A DNA stretch of 64,000 bases from the NCBI GenBank assembly GCA_015075625.1, contig JABTTZ010000003.1, forward strand, positions 124,001-188,000, read 5' to 3'. This DNA is from Anaerolineales bacterium (GTDB lineage Bacteria; Chloroflexota; Anaerolineae; Aggregatilineales; UBA2796). The translations under genes were made by a program, and so were the position numbers. The first letter of the stretch is position 1. Every line of letters begins with the position of its first letter. The notes under the pieces are model-generated. The model was not told the DNA's origin, did not search any database, and saw only the letters and a list, made by a program, of their open reading frames with translations. Below are positions 9,293 to 17,849 of this stretch, piece by piece.

Positions 9293-11593
9293 TTAGGGTG
9301 TGCGCGAACGCGGCGTGTTTGTCGGCGGGGCAGAGCCAAAGGGCGAGGTGGGGGGTGGGGTTGCCGTTGCCCCCGGTGTTTGGAAGGGTGTCCAGGTTGG
9401 CGGTGGGCTGGCGGTGGCGGAAGGCGTGCGGGTGAGGTTCGTCCCTCCGCCCAACGATGCCCCTCCCGTCGGCGTTGGGGCGGGTGCAGAGCCATTCCCT
9501 CCCCACACAATCCCACTCGTCTCGGCAACCATCTGCCCCTCGCCAACAACGCCCCGCAGCAGCGGCAGCCACCACACTTGTGTGGCGGGCGCTTGGCGCA
9601 GCAGTTCCGTCGCCGCAACATTGTTCAGGAAGGCATCAATCAACGGCGCGGCGCTTTCCGTCAGGGTGAACAAAATGCCCGTCCCGTCAGGACTCGGTGC
9701 GATCCGCCCGATTCCGTAGCCGCGTCCGGCATAGAGTTCTTTTGCCGCGCTTTTGACCAAATCAAGCTGAAAGAGTTGGACATCGTACAGTCCCACGCGG
9801 AAATCCCACGTCCCGAAATATGCCATCCCTCGTGCCTGTTCTGTCGGCTCGTTGGCAGGGAGTTCTTCGCGCAGCGTTGACCACGCTACATAGACATAGG
9901 CGGGGTTTGTATCCCACGCCAGTGCTGTGATCGTTTTTCCCTCTGGGACATTCAGCAGGGTTTTCACCGTTTTATCGGCAACCGTGATTGCCACCAGCGC
10001 CGGCGCGGGCGAATTCACAGCGCCAAGGAGCGTCTCCCCGTTTGGGGAGAGCGCCGGAAGGTAAACAAGTTCCGCGATCTGTTCGGGAACGCCGCCCGCT
10101 GCCGGAAGGCTCATGACGCCCCGCCCGCAATTCCCAGAGATGTAGATATAGCCCGTCTTTGCCCATGCCAAGAGTGGGCGTGCTGCGCCGGTGATCGGGT
10201 AGCCCGCCTCCGCCGCCATAAGCCGCGCCGCCGGATCGGGCGAGGGCGCAGAGCAGCTCGTTTTCACCGCCCCCGCGCTGCCGATTTCGCGCACTGTCCC
10301 TGTCTCGATATTGAGCGCCCGAATCGTCCAGCTTGAGGCTTGCAGAATATTCCCGACAACAAAGGCGATCTCCCGCCCATCGGGACTCCATGCGGGTGGG
10401 TAACCGTACCCCACACTGGTGACGAGTTCCCCTGCGACGACCCGCGCCGCCCCAAAGGTGGGCGAAGCAAGGATTAGTGTGCGGGCGTTAGGGTCAATAT
10501 AGGCAAGTGCGTCCCCACGCGGGGAGACGGTCACCTCGCGGTAAGGGTTTGCCGTCGTCGCCCCGCCGCTGATCGGCTTGCCCGGAAGGTCAACCAGCGT
10601 CCCCACATAGACATTCCCCCCGAAGATGTGCGCAAGAAGGGCAAGCGGGGAGGTAGCCGGGGGCAGGCGCGGCGCATCGATCACCCCCGCCGCTACCGTC
10701 GTCGGACCGAAGCGGTTCAGCATCTCGGCAAAGGCGTTCGTCCAAAGGGGGTAATCCGTCTGCGGGGCAAACTGAATCACGCGGTAGGCGTTCCCATAGG
10801 CGACGAACATCGTCACCCGAAACTGGCGAATCGTCCCATCGGCACAAGGGGCAATGTAGAAGGCGCTCAAGCCGCTGCGCCGGACGGGGGTGCGTCCGGC
10901 GGTGAATTCCGCCCGCGTCACGGCGGGGGTGTAGTCATCCAGCAGCGTGCTTGGGGTGTTTTCTCCGGCTGCACCCAGAAAGGCGGCGAACATCCCCGCC
11001 CCAGCACAAACGGGCGTTGGCGATGCCCCAAAATACACCTCACCGCCGCCGCGATCCGTCACCCGCCACTCGTTTGGGTAGGCAATGGTGTACTGTGTCG
11101 CCCGAAAGAGCGCTAGAGGGATCATCGTGGGGGTGGGCGGAAGGGTAGGCGTGAAGGTATCTTCTATCGTCGGCGAGGTGGGAAAGGTCGCCGTGATCAC
11201 GATCTCGCCGCTTAGCGTTGGGGTGGCGGTTGCGCCCGCCGAAATCGCTGCACAAATGACGATCCGATCCCCGCTGCGGCTGGTGCGCATGTCATAGGTG
11301 ATCGCCGCGATGGTCAGTTTGACCTTCCAACCGGGGACAATCACTTGGGCATAGTTCTCCCCAGCAAGTGGGCAGCCTAAAGAGGTATCGCTGAAGTCCG
11401 CCGCCTCATAGGTGTAGGAATCAATGGTCGTGACGGGGATTCCCAACTGACTGCTCAGGTATTGAATGAGCTTGATCAGAAGCTCTTGGGAAGGAGCGTC
11501 TTGGGCAGCGGCGCGGCTGAAGGCGGCAAAGGTGATCAGGCAGGTGGCGGCAAGGATCACCACTCGCCGTACAAGGTGTTGACTGTGGCTCAT
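9293..11593 (-). CDS. Secreted PD40/TolB-like beta-propeller protein
   Basis: From ATG 11593 (MSHSQHLVRRVVILAATC) the protein starts with a signal peptide ending near AAAQ. A short domain with two cysteines (LGCPLAG, VICAA) follows, then a Thr/Pro-rich spacer. The rest contains propeller-like repeats with WSPDGREIAFV, SPNGETL and SPDGTGILFTL, which are PD40/TolB-type blades. The C-terminal tail is rich in Pro, Thr and Gly and probably disordered. Export and protein or ligand binding are likely; the partner is unknown. ATG 11614 is an alternative start. It lies between the esterase and TIGR01906 genes on the same strand. Confidence 0.75.
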   Translation of the reverse strand: MSHSQHLVRRVVILAATCLITFAAFSRAAAQDAPSQELLIKLIQYLSSQLGIPVTTIDSYTYEAADFSDTSLGCPLAGENYAQVIVPGWKVKLTIAAITYDMRTSRSGDRIVICAAISAGATATPTLSGEIVITATFPTSPTIEDTFTPTLPPTPTMIPLALFRATQYTIAYPNEWRVTDRGGGEVYFGASPTPVCAGAGMFAAFLGAAGENTPSTLLDDYTPAVTRAEFTAGRTPVRRSGLSAFYIAPCADGTIRQFRVTMFVAYGNAYRVIQFAPQTDYPLWTNAFAEMLNRFGPTTVAAGVIDAPRLPPATSPLALLAHIFGGNVYVGTLVDLPGKPISGGATTANPYREVTVSPRGDALAYIDPNARTLILASPTFGAARVVAGELVTSVGYGYPPAWSPDGREIAFVVGNILQASSWTIRALNIETGTVREIGSAGAVKTSCSAPSPDPAARLMAAEAGYPITGAARPLLAWAKTGYIYISGNCGRGVMSLPAAGGVPEQIAELVYLPALSPNGETLLGAVNSPAPALVAITVADKTVKTLLNVPEGKTITALAWDTNPAYVYVAWSTLREELPANEPTEQARGMAYFGTWDFRVGLYDVQLFQLDLVKSAAKELYAGRGYGIGRIAPSPDGTGILFTLTESAAPLIDAFLNNVAATELLRQAPATQVWWLPLLRGVVGEGQMVAETSGIVWGGNGSAPAPTPTGGASLGGGTNLTRTPSATASPPPTWTPFQTPGATATPPPTSPFGSAPPTNTPRSRTP

Positions 11594-11621
11594 GTCTTTA
11601 GTTCGCAATCTCATCAGCGCT

Positions 11622-12365
11622 CTAATCATGACCACCAATGTAGGCGGCGATCATCTGCTGCCAATAGGGCCAATCATGCGCCCACCCATCCCATTCGCGC
11701 AGGGCGTTGCCAATTCCCTTGTTCCAGAGCGTTCCCGACATTTCACGGGCGCTGTGAATCAGGCGATCTTCTTTGCCGCCCGCCATGATGATGTCAATCC
11801 GCCGCATGTGTTCTAGACGGTCATGGTTGTGTTCGTTGGGGATGAACTGGATCGGATTGTTGAAATAGACATTATCATCGGAGTAGCCGCCCGTGAAACG
11901 GCGAATGTCATAGACGCCGCTCAGGGCGACGATGCGCCCCGTTTGTTCGGGGTACTTCAAGCCAAAGGTCATGGCGTGGTAGGCGCCAAAGCTCGCCCCG
12001 GTGTAGATCATGAAGGGGTTGCTGTTCTTTTGGCGGGTCAGCGGCAGCACCTCGTTGTGGATATACCAGAAATACTGTGTGTGGCGGTAGGCACGTCCGC
12101 TTGGGTGCGCCCACCGTGCGTACCAACTCTCGCTGTCGATGCTGTCGATGCAGTAAAGTTGGAGGAATCCGTTTTCGATCTGGTGGCTGAGCGTGCCGAT
12201 CATCCCCCGATCTTCCCACTCGAAAAATTTCCCCATCGAAGAGGGAAACACAAGGACACGCGCCCCGGCATGACCAAACACAAGCATTTCCATATCCCGA
12301 TTCAGGGACGGGCTGTACCAGCGATGATATTCACGATTCATGGCAAAAATACCCACTCTATCCAT
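11622..12365 (-). CDS. Esterase family protein (alpha/beta hydrolase)
   Basis: This 247-residue alpha/beta hydrolase resembles the PF00756 putative esterases. It has the nucleophile elbow GASFGA and a C-terminal WAHDWPYW with the likely catalytic His. It lacks a signal peptide. ATG 12341 (MNREYHRWYSP) is a reasonable alternative start, since conserved similarity appears to begin there. The substrate is unknown. It follows the luciferase-domain protein by 14 nt and precedes the propeller gene, so the three may form an operon. Confidence 0.8.
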   Translation of the reverse strand: MDRVGIFAMNREYHRWYSPSLNRDMEMLVFGHAGARVLVFPSSMGKFFEWEDRGMIGTLSHQIENGFLQLYCIDSIDSESWYARWAHPSGRAYRHTQYFWYIHNEVLPLTRQKNSNPFMIYTGASFGAYHAMTFGLKYPEQTGRIVALSGVYDIRRFTGGYSDDNVYFNNPIQFIPNEHNHDRLEHMRRIDIIMAGGKEDRLIHSAREMSGTLWNKGIGNALREWDGWAHDWPYWQQMIAAYIGGHD

Positions 12366-12379
12366 TGTGAGAGGCGGCG

Positions 12380-12817
12380 TTAATCCGCGTCGGTAGTGGA
12401 GTCCATTTTATCTTGTGCGATCAAGGGGCGCATTGAATCGGAGAGATTCAGGTGGGCAAGCATCGTTTTTACGTCGGCGTGAATCACCCGATCCCGCTTG
12501 ATTCGTTTCTGAACATAAGCAAGCTGAAACAGCCACAAAGCCCGTTCACTGTCCCCCTCCTCCCGAATATAAAAGCTGATCCAGCCCGTTTTGGGCAGAA
12601 GATGGTGTGCCTCGGCACGCCCTTCGGCAAGCAGCGCCTCACGGATGGCACGGCTGAACAGGATGTCCACCATCCCATTGCGGTGAAAATGCCCAAGTTC
12701 AACCGCCCCCAAACGGAATTCCGTCCCCCCGAAGCGGTGGGGGGCTGCGCTGACACCTTCCCACCCGCCAACGGTTTCGCGGATCGTCGTTAGGGCGCTT
12801 ATCAGATCGTTTGGCAT
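12380..12817 (-). CDS. Luciferase-domain (DUF5519-like) protein
   Basis: A 145-residue soluble protein. Its sequence (WEGVSAAPHRFGGTEFRLGAVELGHFHRNGMVDI, given here in parts: GGTEFRLG, ELGHFHRNG, HHLLPKTGWISFYI) resembles the PF17648 'luciferase' domain. That domain is widespread in bacteria and its role is unclear. ATG 12817 has a good AAGGGGA ribosome site 8 nt upstream and is chosen over the TTG at 12850. It is transcribed away from the HU gene, with a 65-bp divergent promoter region between them. Confidence 0.7.
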   Translation of the reverse strand: MPNDLISALTTIRETVGGWEGVSAAPHRFGGTEFRLGAVELGHFHRNGMVDILFSRAIREALLAEGRAEAHHLLPKTGWISFYIREEGDSERALWLFQLAYVQKRIKRDRVIHADVKTMLAHLNLSDSMRPLIAQDKMDSTTDAD

Positions 12818-12882
12818 GGAAAATCCCCTTGTATCATGTATAATCCCCAACGCACACAGCTAATGATTGAGGAGTTTTTTGA

Positions 12883-13179
12883 ATGTCGAAGACGATTACC
12901 AAAACCGATCTCATCGCTCAGGTGGCAAAAGACGCGGACGTGACTAAAGACGCTGCTGCCACCATCGTCAACGCTATCCTTGAGAGTATTGTGGATGCGC
13001 TGAAAAAAGGCGAAAAAGTGACGTTGACCGGCTTCGGGACGTTTGAAGTGCGTAACACCGCTGCCCGCACTGGGACCAACCCGCGCACAAAAGAAAAAAT
13101 TCAAATCCCTGCTGGTAAGCGCGTCAGCTTTGGCGTTGGAACCACCCTTCGTGAGGCGGTGAGCGGCAAAGGCAAGTAG
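12883..13179 (+). CDS. hup: HU-family histone-like DNA-binding protein
   Basis: A 98-residue nucleoid protein that bends DNA as a dimer. It shows the family pattern: MSKTITKTDLIAQVA at the N-terminus, GEKVTLTGFGTFEVR, then the DNA-wrapping arm with ARTGTNPRTKEKIQIPAGK. The ribosome site TGAGGAG sits about 10 nt before the ATG. A TATAAT at 12839-12844 is a likely -10 box in the divergent region; I see no good -35. A perfect hairpin follows the gene at 13221-13249. Confidence 0.97.
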   Translation: MSKTITKTDLIAQVAKDADVTKDAAATIVNAILESIVDALKKGEKVTLTGFGTFEVRNTAARTGTNPRTKEKIQIPAGKRVSFGVGTTLREAVSGKGK

Positions 13180-13220
13180 TCCTACCTCAGTTTTCAGTGT
13201 TGCACCGTCCCCGACGGTAG

Positions 13221-13249
13221 TGAACGGCGGCTGCCACAGCCGCCGTTCA
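13221..13249. terminator. 13-bp perfect hairpin after HU gene
   Basis: TGAACGGCGGCTG and CAGCCGCCGTTCA form a 13-bp stem with a CCA loop. No T-run follows on either strand, so it is not a classical intrinsic terminator. It sits between two co-directional genes (HU and the peptidase) and could stabilise the HU mRNA 3' end. Confidence 0.55.
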
Positions 13250-13316
13250 TGATCGTGGCTGAAATCGTACATTCTCTAAAACCTACAACCGCTATCTTTT
13301 ATGAAAGAACACACCA

Positions 13317-14174
13317 ATGCCCATTAGTTTAATTGTTCACGGCGGAGCGGGGATGCACGCCGATGCCGATTTTGCCGCCGTTCAAGAGACCTGTTTACAA
13401 GCGGTCAGCGCCGGGCGGAGTCTGCTGCTTGCCGGAAAAAGCGCCCTCGATGCCGTCGAAGCTGCCGTGCGCGTCCTTGAAGATGCGCCTGTCTTCAATG
13501 CGGGCTATGGCGCGGTCTTGAATGCCGAGGGTGTTGCTGAGATGGACGCGCTGGTGATGGAAGGGGCGAAACACCGTGTTGGGGCGCTAGGGGCAGTGCG
13601 GCGTATCAAAAACCCCGTCTCGGCGGCACGCTTGGTCATGGAACGCTCGCCCCATCATCTCTTGGTCGGTGAAGGTGCAGAGCAGTTTGCCGCCGCGCAG
13701 GGGGTGACTCTTGTCCAGCCAGAGTCGATGATCGCCCCCAACCGCCTGAATGACCCCTTCAACGAGGGCGGTGATACCGTTGGGGCGGTGGCGCTGGACG
13801 CTGAGGGACATATTGCTGTCGCTGTCAGCACGGGGGGGATTCGGGGAAAACTCCCCGGACGGGTGGGCGATTCGCCGCTGCCCGGCGCCGGCGCGTGGGC
13901 GGATGATCCGCTTGGTGGGGCATGTTCCACTGGGTGGGGCGAGACGATCATCCGTTCCCTTTTGAGCGTGCGTGCGGTAGACCTTTTAGCAACACACCCT
14001 ACGGCTCAAAGCGCTGCTGATGCGGTCATGCCCATCTTCGCCCGTTATGATGGCGATGGGGGTTTGATTATGGTTGATAAAGCGGGCGGGGTGGGCTTTG
14101 CCCATAACACACCGCTGATGCCTGTTGCTTGGTTTGAAGGGGAGATGCTCCACGTCGTTATGCGCCGATCCTAA
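13317..14174 (+). CDS. Isoaspartyl peptidase / type III L-asparaginase
   Basis: An Ntn-hydrolase of peptidase family T2 that self-cleaves to expose a catalytic Thr. It removes isoaspartyl residues or hydrolyses asparagine. Motifs are N-terminal IVHGGAG, VFNAGYGAVLN and the cleavage site GGDTVGAVALD, whose Thr is the nucleophile. VSTGG, GRVGDSPLPGAG and DGDGGLIMVD follow. At 285 residues it is slightly short but complete. The MFS gene follows 30 nt later, so the two may be co-transcribed and used for peptide salvage. Confidence 0.92.
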   Translation: MPISLIVHGGAGMHADADFAAVQETCLQAVSAGRSLLLAGKSALDAVEAAVRVLEDAPVFNAGYGAVLNAEGVAEMDALVMEGAKHRVGALGAVRRIKNPVSAARLVMERSPHHLLVGEGAEQFAAAQGVTLVQPESMIAPNRLNDPFNEGGDTVGAVALDAEGHIAVAVSTGGIRGKLPGRVGDSPLPGAGAWADDPLGGACSTGWGETIIRSLLSVRAVDLLATHPTAQSAADAVMPIFARYDGDGGLIMVDKAGGVGFAHNTPLMPVAWFEGEMLHVVMRRS

Positions 14175-14204
14175 CGCACCAGTTCAGCAGGTGATGCAGC
14201 CTTC

Positions 14205-15485
14205 ATGTCACAGATCACGCAGTCCATCACAAAGTTTATCGCCCGCCCCTCGGAAATTCCTTCGGATGTTGAACTCCACAACCGCCGCTTGCTTTATATC
14301 GAAATTCTCTTCGCTGGCGTCTTAGGCGGCGTTATTACCTTTAATGCCACCTTCGCCGTTCGCTTGGGGGCAACCAAAGAACACATTGCCCTGCTCAACA
14401 GCATCCCGGCGTTGGTGGCAGCACTGTTCAGCATCCCTACGGCGTTGTTCGTCCAGCGGCGGGTGAACCGCGAGCGGTGGATTTTCCGCAGTTTGTTTGC
14501 CTTGCGTCTGGGCTATGGCTTGTTGGCAGCCGTCCCCCTTCTGTTTGGGGCAACGCAAACGGCGGCGGTTGCTGTCGTGATCTGGATCATTCTGCTGAAC
14601 ATCCCGACGATCTTCTTTCAAAATGGCTTTCAGGCGCTCCTAGCAGAGCTTGTCCCCTCCGAGCGGCGGGCGATGGTCTTTTCCATGCGCACGGCTATCT
14701 GGTCAGCCGTCGTCGTCGTCACTTCCATCCTTGCTGGGCAGTGGCTGGATTGGATCGCCTTTCCGCTCAATTTTATGATTCTCTACGGCTTCGGCTTTCT
14801 TGTGGCGATGGGCAGCAATTGGCTCGTTGGCAACCTGATCATCCCCCCTCGCAAAACGACAATGATCGCCCTCTCCAAAAAAGGGCAGTCCGCCCCCGCC
14901 GCGCTCCCCACTGAACGCGCCCGCCTGACGACGCCCGTTGCTCGTTTGCTCTTTAATACCGGCATTTACCAATCCGGGTTGTGGCTTTCCAATGGCTTGT
15001 TCGCTGTCTTTTATATCGAAATCCTCCATGCCTCCAATGGCTGGATCGGCTTGAATCTGGCGGTGGGAAGTTTTGGCGTCGTGCTTGGGAATTTTCTATG
15101 GGCGCGTCTGCTGCGGCGGCGCTCTATGACGTGGGGATTAAAACGGGCGATTCTATTCACGTGGTTTTTCCCTATAGGTGTGGCAGTTTTTCCCTACTTC
15201 GATACCATTTTGATTCTGAATTTGCTGGTGAACTTGGGTCATCCGGGTGTCGAACTCTGCACGATTAGCCTGATGATGAAAGTAGGCAGCGACGAAACGC
15301 GCACCGTCTACATGAGTTGGTACAACACGGTGATCCAGATCAGCGCCTTTGTTGCTCCCCTTGTGGGGGTGTGGATCGCCCAACGCTATGGGATTCAGGT
15401 GGCATTTTTGATTGCCTCTCTGCTGCGCATCATCGGGGCGACACTTTTTTATGTTCGTCCAGTGGTCGAATCCAGCGGGGGATAG
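14205..15485 (+). CDS. Major facilitator superfamily transporter
   Basis: A 426-residue protein with about 12 hydrophobic segments in two halves, and a cytoplasmic linker near residue 220 (KKGQSAPAALPTER). The loop between TM2 and TM3 carries FVQRRVNRERW, the basic MFS loop. No substrate can be assigned. It begins 30 nt after the isoaspartyl peptidase, in the same direction, and could export or import a related small molecule. A repeat-rich gap of about 430 bp follows. Confidence 0.85.
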   Translation: MSQITQSITKFIARPSEIPSDVELHNRRLLYIEILFAGVLGGVITFNATFAVRLGATKEHIALLNSIPALVAALFSIPTALFVQRRVNRERWIFRSLFALRLGYGLLAAVPLLFGATQTAAVAVVIWIILLNIPTIFFQNGFQALLAELVPSERRAMVFSMRTAIWSAVVVVTSILAGQWLDWIAFPLNFMILYGFGFLVAMGSNWLVGNLIIPPRKTTMIALSKKGQSAPAALPTERARLTTPVARLLFNTGIYQSGLWLSNGLFAVFYIEILHASNGWIGLNLAVGSFGVVLGNFLWARLLRRRSMTWGLKRAILFTWFFPIGVAVFPYFDTILILNLLVNLGHPGVELCTISLMMKVGSDETRTVYMSWYNTVIQISAFVAPLVGVWIAQRYGIQVAFLIASLLRIIGATLFYVRPVVESSGG

Positions 15486-15831
15486 ATATAGATTTTGTTG
15501 ACGGTTTTGGGTCAGAACCCCTATCCCTCCCGGTTATTGCGTAGCAGTCGCCTTTCCCCGCACGCATAGAAAGGGGGAGAGATTCCCTCTCGCTGTTAGG
15601 GGGTGGGGGCAAGCCCCGAAGGGGTGGTTACTCCTAGCCCGCTGCTTTAGCGGCGGGCGCTCACGCACGGCGATGGGCGCCATGCGTTGCGCCCCTACAG
15701 GAATGACATGCCAACAGAACTTAGACACCTCGGTGCTTTGGCGTCTCTCTTAGGCTGACATAGTTACCGGACATGCCTGATAGTGAGCGGGGCTTTAAAA
15801 AACCACTGGGGCATGTCCGCAAACCTCCAAA
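15486..15831. other. Repeat-rich intergenic region
   Basis: No credible gene is present. The region holds a copy of repeat A (15611-15660), a TGGGCGCC/GCGCCCCTA hairpin-like stretch near 15675-15700, a fragment matching the right end of the MITE-like element (15754-15775), and a GGACATGCC / GGCATGTCC inverted repeat (15769-15777 and about 15810-15818). Confidence 0.6.
15611..15660 (+). repeat. Dispersed repeat A, copy 1
   Basis: AAGCCCCGAAGGGGTGG followed by a short spacer and AGCCCGCTGCTTTAGCGG. It contains two short palindromes, CCCCGAAGGGG and a CCCGCTGC/GCGGCGGG type. The same layout recurs four more times in this window. Confidence 0.75.
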
Positions 15832-15860
15832 TTGCGCCTACCCTCATTACCCCTTATAAT
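15832..15860 (+). promoter_or_regulatory. Sigma-70-type promoter of the kinase operon
   Basis: -35 TTGCGC at 15832-15837 and -10 TATAAT at 15855-15860, with a 17-nt spacer. Transcription would begin near 15867, about 50 nt before the ATG at 15916. This argues against starts upstream of 15867. Confidence 0.65.
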
Positions 15861-15915
15861 GGTCACATCATCACTCTCCCGTCAACATCAGCAATTATTC
15901 TCAGGGGTGGGCGCG

Positions 15916-17835
15916 ATGGTTGAAACTCAAAAGTTCGCGGGCGATAACAAGCGCCCACAAGGGACAGACGGCGCTCTGCAAGTGGGCGCTGTTCTCAATA
16001 ACCGCTACAAAATCACCGGCGTCCTCGGCGTCGGCGGGATGGGGTCGGTCTACCTCGCCCGCGATATGAATTTCCCAACGGTGACGCGCAACGTCGCCGT
16101 GAAGGAAATGCTCAACCTTGCCACCGACCCCCAACTACGGGAAGTCACCGTGCGCAACTTCGAGCGCGAGGCGAATATCCTTGCTGATTTGAACCATCCA
16201 GCAATTCCTAAGATTTACGACTACTTCTCTAGCCGAGATCGCGCTTACCTGGTGATGGAATACATCAACGGGAAAGACCTCGAAGCGATTGTGAACAGCG
16301 TTCAAGACTTCCTGCCCTATCCGATGGTCAAGAAGTGGACTCTGGAACTCTGCGACGTGCTGAGCTACCTCCACACTCGCGGCGAACCGATCATCTTCCG
16401 CGATATGAAGCCCTCCAACGTCATGATCGACGCCTACGGGCTTGTCCGCCTGATTGACTTCGGCATCGCTAAAGCCTTCCAGAGCGACCAGAAAAAAGGG
16501 ACACAGATCGGCACGGAGGGCTACTCCCCCCCCGAACAATACAAAGGCGAGGCAACCCCCGCTGGCGATATTTATGCGCTAGGGGCGACGATCCATCACA
16601 TCCTCACCCGCCGCGATCCACGCCTTGAGCCGCCCTTCAGCTTTATGGAGCGGATGGTGCGTGACATCAACCCCAACGTCCCAGAGGGGTTCGCTAAAAT
16701 CATCACGCAGGCACTTGCCTATAACCCCTTAGAGCGGTTCACCAACGCCACTGAGATGAAGGCTGCCATTGAGGAACTGGACAAAATCAGCGCCCCTTCC
16801 GTCCAAACCGGGGCGCGAACCCAGTTCATCAGCGGGACGACAACCTTTGATAACGAAGTGAGCAAGGGCGGCGTCCAAGCCGTCTGGAAATTCCGCGTTG
16901 AAGATGAACTGCGTTCCTCCCCTGTTCATTACAAAGGGATGCTCTACGTCACCGCCTATGACAACAACCTCTATGCCCTGAACGCCGCTGATGGGGCATT
17001 CAAGTGGAAATTCCCCACCGAAAACGGCATTTCAACGACGCCCGGCATTGCCCCCGACGAAAATTTGATCATTTTTGGCTCGGAAGATGGTAACCTCTAC
17101 GCTGTTGACCTGCGCACAGGGAAAGTTCAATGGACACACCGCACCGATGGTCCGATTCGCGGTTCGGTGGCAATCGAACATGGGCATATCTTCTTTGGCA
17201 GCGACGATGCCAAACTCTATGCCATTCGCCTCATGAACGGGCGCTTGGCATGGAAGTATGAAGGCGCTGGCGCCATCCGCAGCCGCCCCGCCGTCACTGA
17301 TGATCGGATTGTCTTTGGCATTGAAAGTGGCGAAGTGATCGGGCTTGATCTCTCTGGGGCGCTGAAGTGGAAGTTTAAAGCGAAACGGGCAGTCACTGCC
17401 TCCCCGCTCATCCACGACCAAATTGCCTATGTGGGGTCGATGGACGCCCATATCTATGCGATTGACGTGCAAACAGGGTGGGGTATCTGGCGCGTCCGCA
17501 CCCAAAATGCTGTCCTGTCCACCCCTGCCATCAACGGGCGGGCGCTCTATGTCGGCTCGGCAGATGGGTATATGTATGCTCTTGATGTGGCGGCAAATGG
17601 GCGTGAGTTATGGAAATACAAGACGGATGGGCAAGTCATTGGCTCACCCGTCGTTGCTGATAACCAAATCTACTTTGGTGGCATTGATACCTATATCTAC
17701 AGCCTTGAACCGAAAAAGGGCAATCTCCGTTGGAAATACCAGACAAACGGTGCGATCACCGCATCGCCCTGCATTGTTGGGAACATGCTCTACATCGGCT
17801 CAACTGATAAACATGTGTACGCTTTAAACGTCTAA
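15916..17835 (+). CDS. Ser/Thr protein kinase with C-terminal PQQ-like beta-propeller
   Basis: A 639-residue kinase and sensor-like fusion. Residues about 30-290 are the kinase domain: glycine loop LGVGGMGSVY, VAVKEML lysine, catalytic loop FRDMKPSN (Phe replaces the usual His of HRD), DFG in LIDFGIAK, and SPPEQY. From about residue 325 come at least seven PQQ/PQQ-like blades (repeating LYALNAADGAFKWKF-type units), a predicted propeller that may bind ligand or protein. No transmembrane segment separates them, so it is probably cytosolic. ATG 15916 is chosen because the promoter lies at 15832-15860 and AGGGGTG precedes it. It heads the PP2C, J/VWA and FHA operon. Confidence 0.92.
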   Translation: MVETQKFAGDNKRPQGTDGALQVGAVLNNRYKITGVLGVGGMGSVYLARDMNFPTVTRNVAVKEMLNLATDPQLREVTVRNFEREANILADLNHPAIPKIYDYFSSRDRAYLVMEYINGKDLEAIVNSVQDFLPYPMVKKWTLELCDVLSYLHTRGEPIIFRDMKPSNVMIDAYGLVRLIDFGIAKAFQSDQKKGTQIGTEGYSPPEQYKGEATPAGDIYALGATIHHILTRRDPRLEPPFSFMERMVRDINPNVPEGFAKIITQALAYNPLERFTNATEMKAAIEELDKISAPSVQTGARTQFISGTTTFDNEVSKGGVQAVWKFRVEDELRSSPVHYKGMLYVTAYDNNLYALNAADGAFKWKFPTENGISTTPGIAPDENLIIFGSEDGNLYAVDLRTGKVQWTHRTDGPIRGSVAIEHGHIFFGSDDAKLYAIRLMNGRLAWKYEGAGAIRSRPAVTDDRIVFGIESGEVIGLDLSGALKWKFKAKRAVTASPLIHDQIAYVGSMDAHIYAIDVQTGWGIWRVRTQNAVLSTPAINGRALYVGSADGYMYALDVAANGRELWKYKTDGQVIGSPVVADNQIYFGGIDTYIYSLEPKKGNLRWKYQTNGAITASPCIVGNMLYIGSTDKHVYALNV

Positions 17836-17849
17836 ATTCGGGGGAATTC

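Noticed and set aside
9274-9621. Pro/Arg-rich N-terminal extension of the TIGR01906 frame.
   Set aside because: It overlaps the end of the propeller gene on the same strand in another frame and has low-complexity composition typical of GC-rich shadow ORFs.
12802-13272. 156-residue frame opposite HU.
   Set aside because: Antisense shadow of a highly conserved gene; no ribosome site or homology.
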